A stretch of DNA of 64,000 nt, taken from the NCBI GenBank assembly GCA_040112665.1, contig CP157796.1, positions 1,304,813-1,368,812 of the forward strand, given 5' to 3'. The notes under the pieces were generated by a model. It did not search any database, had not been told where the DNA came from, and worked only from the letters and a program-made list of their open reading frames with translations. The stretch comes from Oceanicaulis sp. GTDB taxonomy: Bacteria > Pseudomonadota > Alphaproteobacteria > Caulobacterales > Maricaulaceae. Positions 1-8,523 of the stretch are shown piece by piece. The position numbers were made by a program, and so were the translations under genes. Within the stretch, counting starts at the first letter, position 1, and each line of letters starts with the position of its first letter.

Positions 1-647
1 TCGGAGCACCACCAGCCCATCTTCCTGGCGATCGCGGTGCGGGTGAAGCCCGGCGCGTCGCCGGGCACGAGGAAGAGCGAAATTCCGCCGAACCCCTCCC
101 CGCCGGTGCGCGCGCCGACCACGAACCAGTCCGCTTTCAGACCGCCTGTGATGAAGGTCTTCTCGCCGTCTATCACCCAGTCTTCGCCGTCCTTGCGGGC
201 GCAGGTCCTCATGCGGGCGAGATCGGATCCGCCCGAAGGCTCGGTCATCGCCAGCGCGCCGCCCGACCGGCCCGAGACGATGTCGGGCAGGCAGGCGGCC
301 TTCTGCGCGTCCGTGCCGAGCGTGACGATCGGGCCGGTCATGATGTTGCGCGAGCCGAGCGAGGCGTTCACCCCGCCTGCAGGCGCGTAGCCCAGCGCCG
401 CGCCCGCATCGAGCCGCATCAGCGCGTCGTCGAAGCCCAGCCCGCCATGGGCTTCAGGCACGCCGAAGCCGAACAGGCCGAGCGCGCCGGCCTTTTCGTG
501 CAGCGCCCAGGGAAAATCGCCCGCCTCGTCCCAGGCGTCGGCGTGCGGTTCGATCTCGCTGGCGACGAAGCGCTCGACGGTCTCGCGGAACGCCTTGCGT
601 TCAGGCGTGTCGAAGGGCCGTGCCTGCGGGCTGGCGGCGTCTTTCAT
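1..647 (-). CDS. acyl-CoA dehydrogenase, N-terminal part (cut by window edge)
   Basis: FAD-dependent acyl-CoA dehydrogenase, which introduces the alpha-beta double bond in acyl-CoA during beta-oxidation or related catabolism. About 215 residues are visible. They cover the N-terminal helical domain, then the middle beta domain with the family signature around 'ALAMTEPSGGSD' and the following 'DGEKTFITGG'. The C-terminal helical domain with the catalytic Glu lies outside the window, so substrate class cannot be judged. The ATG at 647 is chosen because GGGGAGG sits just upstream. The gene reads leftwards out of the window and appears to start its own unit, about 60 bases from the next minus-strand gene. 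Confidence 0.9.
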   Translation of the reverse strand, partial: MKDAASPQARPFDTPERKAFRETVERFVASEIEPHADAWDEAGDFPWALHEKAGALGLFGFGVPEAHGGLGFDDALMRLDAGAALGYAPAGGVNASLGSRNIMTGPIVTLGTDAQKAACLPDIVSGRSGGALAMTEPSGGSDLARMRTCARKDGEDWVIDGEKTFITGGLKADWFVVGARTGGEGFGGISLFLVPGDAPGFTRTAIARKMGWWCS

Positions 648-705
648 GAAACCTCCCCGGTCGTTTCGGGAAAGGTTAGACGCCGCAGCGCGCCGGTGGA
701 ACGGC

Positions 706-2847
706 TCAGCGCCGCGGCGTGCGCCGCTGGGGCGGCCGTGCGGCGTAATAGACCCCGGCGGTGCGCTGGACGTCGAAGCTGAACGGATCGCCGAAGGCGC
801 TGGCGTTGGCGAACACGGCGGTGTCGCCGCGCGAGAGCACCATCGGCGCGTCACCGCCCAGCTTCACGGTCAGCTCGTCCATCGCCGCGATCTGGTCCGC
901 AGCCACGGTCCTGAACTGAGCCGGGGCGAGCTCGCGCCCGGTCATGCGCACCTCGGCGGTCATGTCGAGCCGGTTGCCGCTGCGCTTGAGCGTGATGGAC
1001 TGATCAAAGGCGGCGTTGCTGCGGGCGACCTCGAACGGCTCGACACCGGCAAGGCCCGGCCCGTCCAGCGTGATGGTCGCTTCGTGGCGGGCGTGGAACG
1101 GCCAGGTCAGCGCCAGCGGCGCGGTGCGCGAGCCGCCCGAGGGCGGGTCCACGGGAGCCAGGCCGAAGACCAGCGCGAAGAAGCTCGCCCCGTTGCTGGC
1201 CGCGTTTCCCTGAACGAGGCTCACCTCGGCGTCGACCACGGCGGTGACGGTGTTGTTCGCCTCGTCATAGGCGAGGGTGACCGGCGAGACGAGCTGGTTG
1301 AAGGCGAAGCGCTCGCCCACGGCCAGCTCGCGCAGGCTCGCCAGCGTCGCCTCGCGGCCGGCCAGCGCGTCGAGCACGCGAATGGAATCCGCCGCCGGGC
1401 CGTGGAAGGTGAGGGTCGTCTCGATCCGGCCGGTGAAGCCGTCGCCCTCGGCGATCAGCACCGCCTGGTCGCTGGCCGACACCAGCGGCCGATCATAGCT
1501 GATCTCGACGTCGTGCAGCGCGTCGCTGCCGTCCGCGATCAGCACCTTGCCGTAATCGGCCTGGCCGATCGCATCGAGGCGGCCGGCCTGTTCGAACAGG
1601 GTGGGGTCGAGCCAGTAGCGCTTTCCGTTCCGCTCCAGCGTGACGATCACATGATCGAACGCGCCCACCGACGGCGCGAACTGATCGAGCCCCGGTCCCA
1701 GCGTGGTGTTGGCGAGCGCCGCGCCCGCCTCGACGCCCATCGCGTCGAGTAGCGAGATCAGCAACAGCGTCTTCGCCTTGCAGTCGCCCTCGCGCAGGCG
1801 CAGCGTCTCGCTCACGCTCTGCGGGGTGTAGCCGCTGGCGCCCAGCACTTCGGCGAAATAGCGGATTTCGCGCTGCACCCAGAACAGGGCGGCCGCAATA
1901 CGGTCCTCCTCAAGCGGATGCTCGGCGGCGATGGACGCGGCGAGCGCCTCGACTTCTGCGGTGACGTCGGGCCGGTAATGGCCCTGCGCCCAGGACGAGA
2001 TCGCCTCCCAGTCTGTCATCATCGAGGCCGAGACCGCGCCGTTGGCCAGCCGCCATGCGGGCTGGTCGGCCAGCCGGTCCCGGCTTGTGAAGGGGCCGTC
2101 CACATAAACTCGCTCGATCGCGCCGAGCCGGCTGGTCTCGCTCAGCGCCTCGAACGGGGCGAGGGTGCGGATCTTCGCATCGCCCGGCGCGCGCAGCGAC
2201 AGGCGGACATGATCGGCGCCCTCCATGGCGGGCGGCTCGACGAAGGCGCTGCGCGCGATCGCGCCCTCGGGCACCTCCATCACCGTGGCGTAGGTCAGGG
2301 CGACGAAATCGCCCGGCTGCACGCCGGGCACGCGCAGGATCACCTGATCGACCCCGACCATGATCTGCCCGTCGAAGGACTGCGCGGCGCCGGCGCTGAC
2401 CGCGAGATCGGCCAGCCGGTCCAGCCGCTCGCCGTCGCGCACGATGTCGGCCTCGAGCAGGAAGAAGCGGGCGGTCTCGCGCGGGATCTCGAAGGTGTAG
2501 ACCGACGCGCCCTGCACGCCGAACCGGTTGACCACTTCGGCGACCATGCGCGTGACGGTGATCGGGCGCGGTCCGGCGATGGATTTCTGCTGGTCCAGCA
2601 GGCGCAGGCGCAGCGGTTGCTGGCGCGAGCCGGGGCTGACCTCGGTCGGGGTGAAGGCGTGATCGGGGGCGGGGCGGACCCAGCCCGGCTGCGGCGCGGT
2701 CCACACCGTCACGCCGCCGGTTTCCACCAGCACGCTCGCCTGTTCGATCCGGTCGCCGGCGGGCTCGCTGCTGACCGCGTGCGTGGCGGTGAAGATCGCC
2801 ATGACGGCGAGAAACGCCGTGAGGCTTGCAAGCGCGACGCGGACCAT
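706..2847 (-). CDS. DUF3857 / transglutaminase-like periplasmic protein
   Basis: A 713-residue exported protein with a DUF3857 region (about residues 40-270) followed by a transglutaminase-like cysteine-protease fold. The presumed triad is visible: Cys356 in 'EGDCKAKT', His399 in 'FDHVIV' and Asp414 in 'WLDPT'. A signal peptide (about residues 1-27) suggests periplasmic location. The reaction is unknown; family members are thought to be peptidases or amidases rather than true cross-linking enzymes. The ATG at 2847 is preferred over the upstream in-frame ATG at 2913 because a G-rich SD and the signal peptide fit it. The last part is a beta-rich domain of unknown role. Confidence 0.8.
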   Translation of the reverse strand: MVRVALASLTAFLAVMAIFTATHAVSSEPAGDRIEQASVLVETGGVTVWTAPQPGWVRPAPDHAFTPTEVSPGSRQQPLRLRLLDQQKSIAGPRPITVTRMVAEVVNRFGVQGASVYTFEIPRETARFFLLEADIVRDGERLDRLADLAVSAGAAQSFDGQIMVGVDQVILRVPGVQPGDFVALTYATVMEVPEGAIARSAFVEPPAMEGADHVRLSLRAPGDAKIRTLAPFEALSETSRLGAIERVYVDGPFTSRDRLADQPAWRLANGAVSASMMTDWEAISSWAQGHYRPDVTAEVEALAASIAAEHPLEEDRIAAALFWVQREIRYFAEVLGASGYTPQSVSETLRLREGDCKAKTLLLISLLDAMGVEAGAALANTTLGPGLDQFAPSVGAFDHVIVTLERNGKRYWLDPTLFEQAGRLDAIGQADYGKVLIADGSDALHDVEISYDRPLVSASDQAVLIAEGDGFTGRIETTLTFHGPAADSIRVLDALAGREATLASLRELAVGERFAFNQLVSPVTLAYDEANNTVTAVVDAEVSLVQGNAASNGASFFALVFGLAPVDPPSGGSRTAPLALTWPFHARHEATITLDGPGLAGVEPFEVARSNAAFDQSITLKRSGNRLDMTAEVRMTGRELAPAQFRTVAADQIAAMDELTVKLGGDAPMVLSRGDTAVFANASAFGDPFSFDVQRTAGVYYAARPPQRRTPRR

Positions 2848-2950
2848 GGCTGTCCCCCCTCGGATCGCCGGAAAATGGTTAACGAGCTTCAACCTTCGGC
2901 AAGCCGAGCGCAAGGGCGGCGCGAAATAAATCGATTATCAGCGCCCGAGA

Positions 2951-3631
2951 TCAGCCCTTGAGATAGGCGCGCTGGCGGTCCACCTCGGAGACGATGGCGG
3001 CGAGCGCCTCGACTTGCGCCCCGAGGGCCAGCCTGCGGCCGCGCGGCAGGCGTTCGCCCGACCGGCCCAGCAGAGTGACTTGCGTGGACCCGGTCGACAG
3101 ATCGTGCCGCCAGAGTTCCTTTCTGACGTGCGGCGCGCCGGATTGAAGCGCGTCATGGAGCGCCTGATAGACCGCCTGTTCGGCCTCGCTCGCAGTCTCG
3201 ACGTAAAGCGCGTCGAGATCGCCCATGAGCTTGGCGTCGTCCATCTGCCGGTCGGCGTAGGGGCTGGAGCCGGTCTTGGTCTCGATCAGCACCGCCTCCC
3301 AGCCCGACGGTCCGTCGCGCAGGAAGATCCCGTCGATCCCCTGCGGGCCGCCGCCGCGCTTGCCGTTCACCGGACGCCAGCCCTCGCGCGCCATGGCGAG
3401 AATCGTCAGCGCCTCGCCGAACGAACCCTGGTCGTGGGTGGCGGGAAAATCACCGCTCGTCAGTGTGCGGACGGGAAGCCCCGCAGCGAGCGCGGGCCGC
3501 GCGGCCGGACCGGCGGGCTGCTCTGCGGCGATGGTGCGGCTTGAAAGCCCCGCGCGCACGGCGGCGCCGACGAGCCAGGCGGTCAGCGCGCTGAGCCCGA
3601 ACGTGATCGCAATGCCGACAAAAAACGCCAT
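2951..3631 (-). CDS. membrane-anchored PD-(D/E)XK nuclease-like protein
   Basis: A 226-residue protein of unknown function. Residues 2-25 form one N-terminal membrane helix. The rest looks like a restriction-endonuclease-like fold: Glu73 in 'SFGEALT', Asp100 in 'GIDGIF' and Glu118-x-Lys120 in 'IETKT' give the spacing of a PD-(D/E)XK site. A predicted nuclease tethered to the membrane is odd; it may be a scaffold or a processing or defence enzyme. ATG 3631 has a GGGGGA SD, and the longer upstream reading frame lacks support. It lies just downstream of mmcB, also a PD-(D/E)XK protein, on the same strand. The fold call is from motif reading only. Confidence 0.65.
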   Translation of the reverse strand: MAFFVGIAITFGLSALTAWLVGAAVRAGLSSRTIAAEQPAGPAARPALAAGLPVRTLTSGDFPATHDQGSFGEALTILAMAREGWRPVNGKRGGGPQGIDGIFLRDGPSGWEAVLIETKTGSSPYADRQMDDAKLMGDLDALYVETASEAEQAVYQALHDALQSGAPHVRKELWRHDLSTGSTQVTLLGRSGERLPRGRRLALGAQVEALAAIVSEVDRQRAYLKG

Positions 3632-3689
3632 GCCGTCCCCCGACGGCGACGGTGATACAGGCTGAAGCCTTGAGAAACCAGAGCCCGGC

Positions 3690-4145
3690 CTAAAGCGAGC
3701 GGAGCGTGCGCTCGGCGGCGTTGCGCGCAAAGCGCAGGGTGAGGGATTTGCGCCGGGCGGGCGACAGGGTCTGGACCGGGCTTTCACGCAGCACCGCGCC
3801 GCCGAACCCGTCGGCGATGATCAGCCCGGTCTCGCCGGGCAGCATGTCGCGGGGGAAGCGCTCGGACACCGCGAAATAGAACCGGTCGCACCAGGCGAAG
3901 TATTCGGGCCATTTGCCGTCGGCGCGGAAGTCCGCCACGCCGGACTTGATCTCGACGATGACGATCTCGCCCTTGCGCCCCAGCCCCGCCAGATCGGCGC
4001 GCCGTCCGCAGGGCAGGGTGAATTCGGGAATGGCCGTCACGCCGAGATCGAGCAGCAGCCGCGCGGCGCCGCGCATCAGCGCCCGCGCGTCGTCGATCGC
4101 GGGATTGTCCGCCCGGGCGGGGAAGGAAGGGTCGGTGAGCGCCAT
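3690..4145 (-). CDS. mmcB: MmcB family DNA repair protein
   Basis: Small (151 residues) PD-(D/E)XK-fold protein of the MmcB family, named from Caulobacter, where it belongs to the DNA-damage response and is linked to mitomycin C resistance. Visible site residues are Glu41, Asp51 in 'GRRADL' and Glu65-x-Lys67 in 'VEIKSG', followed by the family block 'DGKWPEYFAWCDRFYFAV'. It acts in the cytoplasm, probably as a nuclease in lesion processing. No clear SD precedes ATG 4145, so the start is moderately certain. It is divergent from the zincin gene at 4231. No LexA box was identified in the short divergent gap. Confidence 0.85.
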   Translation of the reverse strand: MALTDPSFPARADNPAIDDARALMRGAARLLLDLGVTAIPEFTLPCGRRADLAGLGRKGEIVIVEIKSGVADFRADGKWPEYFAWCDRFYFAVSERFPRDMLPGETGLIIADGFGGAVLRESPVQTLSPARRKSLTLRFARNAAERTLRSL

Positions 4146-4230
4146 GGGCGGCACTATGTTCGAATTATGTTCCGGCCGCAAGCCGCCCCGCCGTCTGGCT
4201 CGCAGCGCGCGGGCTTGCTAGGAAACGCCC

Positions 4231-4650
4231 ATGAGCATCGATGCGAAAACCTGGGCCGGCGCGGCCCCGCCGTCCGAAGACGATTTCCTGGCGCTGGCCG
4301 AGACCGCCTGGTCCGAGCTGCCCGAGCCGTTCCGCAAGATGTGCGGCAACGTGGTGATCCAGGTGAGCGACTTCGCCCCGCGCGAAGTGCTCGACCATTT
4401 CGAGATGGACAGCGAATACGAGCTGACCGGGCTCTATCACGGCGTCGATCTGACCGAGAAATCGATCGCCGACGCCGAGGCTGGCCCCGATTACGTCTTC
4501 CTCTACCGCCTGCCGATTTTGCTCGAATGGTGCGAACGCGGAAACGTCACCCTGTCGGAGCTGATCACCCACGTCCTGGTCCACGAGATCGGCCATCATT
4601 TCGGGCTGTCAGACGAGGACATGCACGCGATCGAGGATGCGGTAAATTAG
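4231..4650 (+). CDS. metallopeptidase (zincin) family protein
   Basis: A 139-residue protein of the small bacterial minimal-zincin family (DUF1025-like). The zinc site is explicit: His118-Glu119-Ile-Gly-His122 with Asp128 as a possible third ligand, in 'VHEIGHHFGLSDED'. No signal peptide is seen, so it is probably cytoplasmic. Substrate and pathway are unknown; many members sit beside unrelated housekeeping genes and may not be active peptidases. Full length for the family. Its stop codon borders the non-coding region holding a REP-like palindrome and the IS110 element, so nothing shows that transcription continues. Confidence 0.82.
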   Translation: MSIDAKTWAGAAPPSEDDFLALAETAWSELPEPFRKMCGNVVIQVSDFAPREVLDHFEMDSEYELTGLYHGVDLTEKSIADAEAGPDYVFLYRLPILLEWCERGNVTLSELITHVLVHEIGHHFGLSDEDMHAIEDAVN

Positions 4651-4683
4651 AGGTTTAGCGTCACGCCTTCCCACTACCTCGCT

Positions 4684-4717
4684 TCCCGGCCAAGCGCGTC
4701 AGCGCGCCGAGCCGGGA
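4684..4717. repeat. REP-like nested palindrome
   Basis: Outer arms TCCCGGC (4684-4690) and GCCGGGA (4711-4717) enclose an inner stem GCGCG/CGCGC (4694-4698 with 4703-4707) with loop TCAG. The same architecture (TCCCGGC arms around a CG-rich stem) occurs in the right half of the element at 38969-39083, so I read it as a dispersed REP-type repeat rather than as part of the neighbouring IS. Confidence 0.6.
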
Positions 4718-4730
4718 TCCACCGGAAACA

Positions 4731-4748
4731 CTCAGCCACCTGGCTGAG
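4731..4748 (+). repeat. perfect short hairpin upstream of IS110 transposase
   Basis: CTCAGCCA followed by CC and TGGCTGAG, an 8-bp perfect inverted repeat. It lies between the REP-like palindrome and the large stem at 4794-4858. It could be the 5' stem-loop of an IS110 bridge RNA (inference). Confidence 0.45.
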
Positions 4749-4793
4749 CGCATGCGGTAGGTCCCTGTGTATCGGTCGTGTGCCATGATGATT

Positions 4794-4858
4794 GCGGGAC
4801 GGAGGCCGATAGGTCCCCGGGCGGTCGAGCCCGAGAGCCGGCTCAGGCCCCGTCCCGC
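4794..4858 (+). ncRNA. candidate IS110 bridge RNA core (structured leader)
   Basis: A 9-bp perfect stem pairs GCGGGACGG (4794-4802) with CCGTCCCGC (4850-4858). It continues past a one-base bulge as GGCC/GGCC (4804-4807 with 4846-4849) and encloses an inner CGGGC/GCCCG hairpin (4818-4822 with 4829-4833) flanked by unpaired loops. This lies in the non-coding segment 5' of an IS110-family transposase, where such elements encode the guide ('bridge') RNA that pairs with target and donor DNA. The repeated string TAGGTCCC (4758-4765 and 4810-4817) may mark guide segments. RNA boundaries are unknown; the assignment is by position and foldability only. Confidence 0.4.
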
Positions 4859-4929
4859 TTGCACATCAACAACCTGAACAGTTGCACGAGGCTGGTTGCA
4901 ACAGACCTCGCACCACAGGGACAGGCACG

Positions 4930-5862
4930 ATGACTTTACCTGATCGCTACGTCGGATGCGACGTGTCCAAGCTCTGGCTGGACGTTTTCGACCCCGCCCA
5001 GGGCCGGGCGTGCCGCATCCCCAACACCTCCGCCGACGCGGCCCGGCTGGCCGCCTCGATCGCCGCCACCGGCGGCTTCGTCGTCTTCGAGGCGACGGGT
5101 GTGTATGACCAGGCTCTGCGCGCCGCGCTGCATGCGGCCGGTGTTCAGAACGCGCGCATCAACCCCACCACCGCCCGGCGCTTCGCCCAAGCCACCGGCC
5201 GCAAGGCGAAGACCGACGCGCTGGACGCGGTCGTGCTCGCAGATCTGGGCGCCCGGCTCAGGCCTGCGCCTGACCCCGCGCCGTGCCCGCACCGTGAACG
5301 GCTGGGCCGGCTCGGGCTCAGGCGCGACCAGCTGGTCGCCGCCCGCAAGGACGAGATCATCCGGCTGAAGGCGACCGGCGAGCCGATCCTGATCGACAGC
5401 TTGAAGGCGCACATCGCATGGCTGGACGGCGCGATCTCGGCCATCGAGCGCGAGATCGCCGTCCTGATCGCGGCCACCGAACTCAACGACCAGGCCCGCC
5501 TGCTCGCTACCGCGCCGGGCGTTGGGCCGGTCACTGCGCAGGTGTTGCTCGCGCTGATGCCCGAACTGGGCGCCAGCACCCCCAAGCGTCTCGCCGCGCT
5601 CGCCGGGCTGGCCCCGTTCAACCACGACTCAGGTCAGCTCAAGGGAAAGCGCTGCATCTCCGGCGGGCGGCGGCGCGTGCGATCCGCCCTGTTCATCGCC
5701 GCCATGATCGCCGCAAGGCTATGCCCGGACCTGAAAGCCTTCGCTGACCGCATCCAGGCGCAGGGAAAGCCCAGAAAACTCGCCCTCATCGCCGTCGCCA
5801 GAAAACTCCTCACCCGCCTGAACGCCATGCTTAGAGATCAAACCGCCTACAGCACCGCATAA
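4930..5862 (+). CDS. IS110-family transposase (DEDD recombinase)
   Basis: A 310-residue transposase. The N-terminal RuvC-like DEDD domain shows Asp11 in 'GCDVSK', Glu54 in 'VFEATG', and Asp96 and Asp99 in 'KTDALDA'. The C-terminal Transposase_20 domain shows 'APGVGPVTAQ' and 'GLAPFNHDSGQ', with Ser234 the likely serine nucleophile. IS110 enzymes recombine DNA under guidance of a bridge RNA. Length is normal for the family and there is no frameshift, so the gene looks intact. ATG 4930 is preferred over 4882 because the protein then begins just before the conserved 'YVGCDVSK' strand. Composition resembles the host. Confidence 0.93.
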   Translation: MTLPDRYVGCDVSKLWLDVFDPAQGRACRIPNTSADAARLAASIAATGGFVVFEATGVYDQALRAALHAAGVQNARINPTTARRFAQATGRKAKTDALDAVVLADLGARLRPAPDPAPCPHRERLGRLGLRRDQLVAARKDEIIRLKATGEPILIDSLKAHIAWLDGAISAIEREIAVLIAATELNDQARLLATAPGVGPVTAQVLLALMPELGASTPKRLAALAGLAPFNHDSGQLKGKRCISGGRRRVRSALFIAAMIAARLCPDLKAFADRIQAQGKPRKLALIAVARKLLTRLNAMLRDQTAYSTA

Positions 5863-5878
5863 CAGTTGCCGGGTCTCC

Positions 5879-5897
5879 CCCCGGACGACGTCCGGGG
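5879..5897. repeat. GC-rich perfect hairpin between IS110 and cobB
   Basis: CCCCGGAC-GAC-GTCCGGGG, 8-bp perfect stem with a 3-base loop. There is no T-run on either side, so it is more likely a REP-type palindrome than an intrinsic terminator. It lies downstream of both the transposase (+) and cobB (-). Confidence 0.5.
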
Positions 5898-5931
5898 TCC
5901 GCAAGGGAAGCGAAGGAGGGGCGGGTAAATC

Positions 5932-6648
5932 CTACCCCAGCTTCCGCCTCACCCAGTCGGGCACCACTTCGCTCGCCGGGCCGTATAGCCGTTCGTCGAA
6001 CATCGCGCTGACCTCGCCGGGCTCGAGGGTGAGTTCGACGGTCCAGGCGCCGGCGGCCTTGGCTTCCTGAACGAAGCCGGCGGCGGGCCAGACCGTGCCC
6101 GACGTGCCTACGGCGAGGAAGAGATCCGCCTGGCTCAGCGCGTCGTAGATCTGGTCCATCCCCAGCGGGATCTCGCCGAACCAGACGACGTGAGGGCGCA
6201 AACCGCCCGGCTTTCCGCATCCGGAGCATGCGCGCGCCGTCGTCATGTCGGCGGTGTCCGCGCCGAGCCAGCCGCAGCGCTGACAACGGGTTTTCAGAAG
6301 CTCGCCATGCATGTGCAGCAGGTTCGCCGAGCCGGCCTGCTCGTGCAGATCGTCGATATTCTGGGTGACCAGCAGGAAATCGCCGCGCCCGGCGAGCATC
6401 CAGGCCTGTTCGAGCTCGGCCAGGGCGAGATGGGCGGGGTTGGGCCGGGCGTCCTTCAGGTTCTTGCGCCGGGCGTTGTAGAAGTCGAGCACGGCGTCCG
6501 GGTCTTCGGCGAAGCCTTCGGGCGTGGCGAGCTTCATCGGATCGAACTTCGCCCAGATCCCGCCTTTGTCGCGGAAGGTGCCGAGGCCCGATTCCGCGCT
6601 GACGCCCGCGCCGGTCAGGATGACGATGTTCTCAGGCCCCGTGCTCAT
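5932..6648 (-). CDS. cobB: NAD-dependent protein deacylase (sirtuin)
   Basis: Sir2-family enzyme (238 residues) that removes acyl groups from protein lysines using NAD+, giving nicotinamide and O-acyl-ADP-ribose. Visible are the NAD-binding 'GAGVSAESGLGTFR', 'QNID' (97-100), catalytic His114 in 'HMHGEL', and a zinc site of Cys122, Cys125, Cys141 and Cys144. Tyr57 and Arg60 in 'FYNARR' are the class III signature for succinyl/malonyl-lysine removal, so desuccinylase activity is likely. It is the second gene of a queG-cobB unit, starting 9 bases after the queG stop. Lysine succinylation depends on succinyl-CoA, made by the suc genes at 10-19 kb, which may be a functional link (inference). Confidence 0.93.
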   Translation of the reverse strand: MSTGPENIVILTGAGVSAESGLGTFRDKGGIWAKFDPMKLATPEGFAEDPDAVLDFYNARRKNLKDARPNPAHLALAELEQAWMLAGRGDFLLVTQNIDDLHEQAGSANLLHMHGELLKTRCQRCGWLGADTADMTTARACSGCGKPGGLRPHVVWFGEIPLGMDQIYDALSQADLFLAVGTSGTVWPAAGFVQEAKAAGAWTVELTLEPGEVSAMFDERLYGPASEVVPDWVRRKLG

Positions 6649-6657
6649 GACTGAACG

Positions 6658-7797
<1,140 letters not shown>

Positions 7798-7800
7798 CGC

Positions 7801-8478
7801 CTAGAAATCCAGATCCTGATAGCCGTTCGCGGGCGGCATGCCGGGCAGGCGGTCGGCCAGCAGCGGGCGGAAGCTGGGGCGGCATTTGATGCGCTCGTAC
7901 CAGGCCTTGGCGGCGGGGTAGGAGTCCCAGGGCACGTCGCCGAGATAATCGATGCAGCTCAGGTGCGCGGCGGCGGCGAGATCGGCCAGGGTGAAGCGCG
8001 GCCCGGCGAGCCCGTCGCGCACCTCCAGAAGCTTTTCGACATAGTCGAGATGCCAGCGCAGGAAGTCGCGCCCCTCCCTTATCGCCTCCATGTCCGGCGC
8101 GCCCAGCCCCTGCACGCGCTTTTCGAGTTTTTCGTGGAGCAGGAAGGCGCTGACCTCGGCGTCGAACTTGCGGTCGAACCAGTGCGCGATGCGTCGCGCC
8201 TCGGCGCGGTCGGCCGGCCCGCCGGGCAGCAGGGCGGGCTCGGGCTTGATCTCCTCGAGATATTCCAGGATCGCGCGCGCCTCGCACACCGTCACCCGGC
8301 CGCCCGGCGCGTCATCGACCAGCACGGGCGGCAGGCCCGACGGGTTGAGCGCGGTGAGGCCTTCAGGGGCCTCCCAGAACTTCCAGGCTTCGAGTTCGAA
8401 GGCGAGGTCCTTCTCCGCCATGGCGAGGCGGGCCTGACGGGAGGCGGGGTCGAGGGGCCAGTGGTGAAGCGTGCGCAT
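7801..8478 (-). CDS. fzlA: GST-fold protein, probable FtsZ-binding FzlA
   Basis: Glutathione S-transferase-like protein of 225 residues: thioredoxin-like N-domain ('LNPSGLPPVLVDD', 'EARAILEYLEE') and all-helical C-domain. The start 'MRTLHHWPLDPASRQARLA', the 'WFDRKFDAEV' block and the extreme C-terminus 'GYQDLDF' match my memory of Caulobacter FzlA, a non-enzymatic GST-fold protein that binds FtsZ filaments and is needed for constriction. The conserved acidic/aromatic C-terminal tail is a trait of FzlA, not of ordinary GSTs. Start: ATG 8478 begins the conserved segment, but ATG 8487 or 8505 are possible because no SD is clear. The alternative is a plain GST. Confidence 0.72.
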   Translation of the reverse strand: MRTLHHWPLDPASRQARLAMAEKDLAFELEAWKFWEAPEGLTALNPSGLPPVLVDDAPGGRVTVCEARAILEYLEEIKPEPALLPGGPADRAEARRIAHWFDRKFDAEVSAFLLHEKLEKRVQGLGAPDMEAIREGRDFLRWHLDYVEKLLEVRDGLAGPRFTLADLAAAAHLSCIDYLGDVPWDSYPAAKAWYERIKCRPSFRPLLADRLPGMPPANGYQDLDF

Positions 8479-8523
8479 GCGCGCCATGCTAGCGGTGTTC
8501 GCCACGCCGCTTAAGCGGTCTTC

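Larger units (their letters stand above)
4725..5870 (+). mobile_element. IS110-family insertion sequence (approximate limits)
   Basis: One transposase gene with a roughly 200-base structured leader and almost no 3' flank, as in IS110-type elements that carry the bridge RNA upstream. No long terminal inverted repeats are seen, which is normal for IS110. A 9-base direct repeat AACAGTTGC occurs at 4877-4885 and at 5861-5869, directly at the transposase stop codon; its role is uncertain. The left limit is set after the REP-like palindrome at 4684-4717, but the exact ends cannot be fixed without an empty-site comparison. Confidence 0.6.

Noticed and set aside
4684..4717. First stem of the IS110 bridge RNA
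   Set aside because: It matches the REP-like half of the element at 38969-39083, so it is more likely the insertion target repeat than part of the IS.
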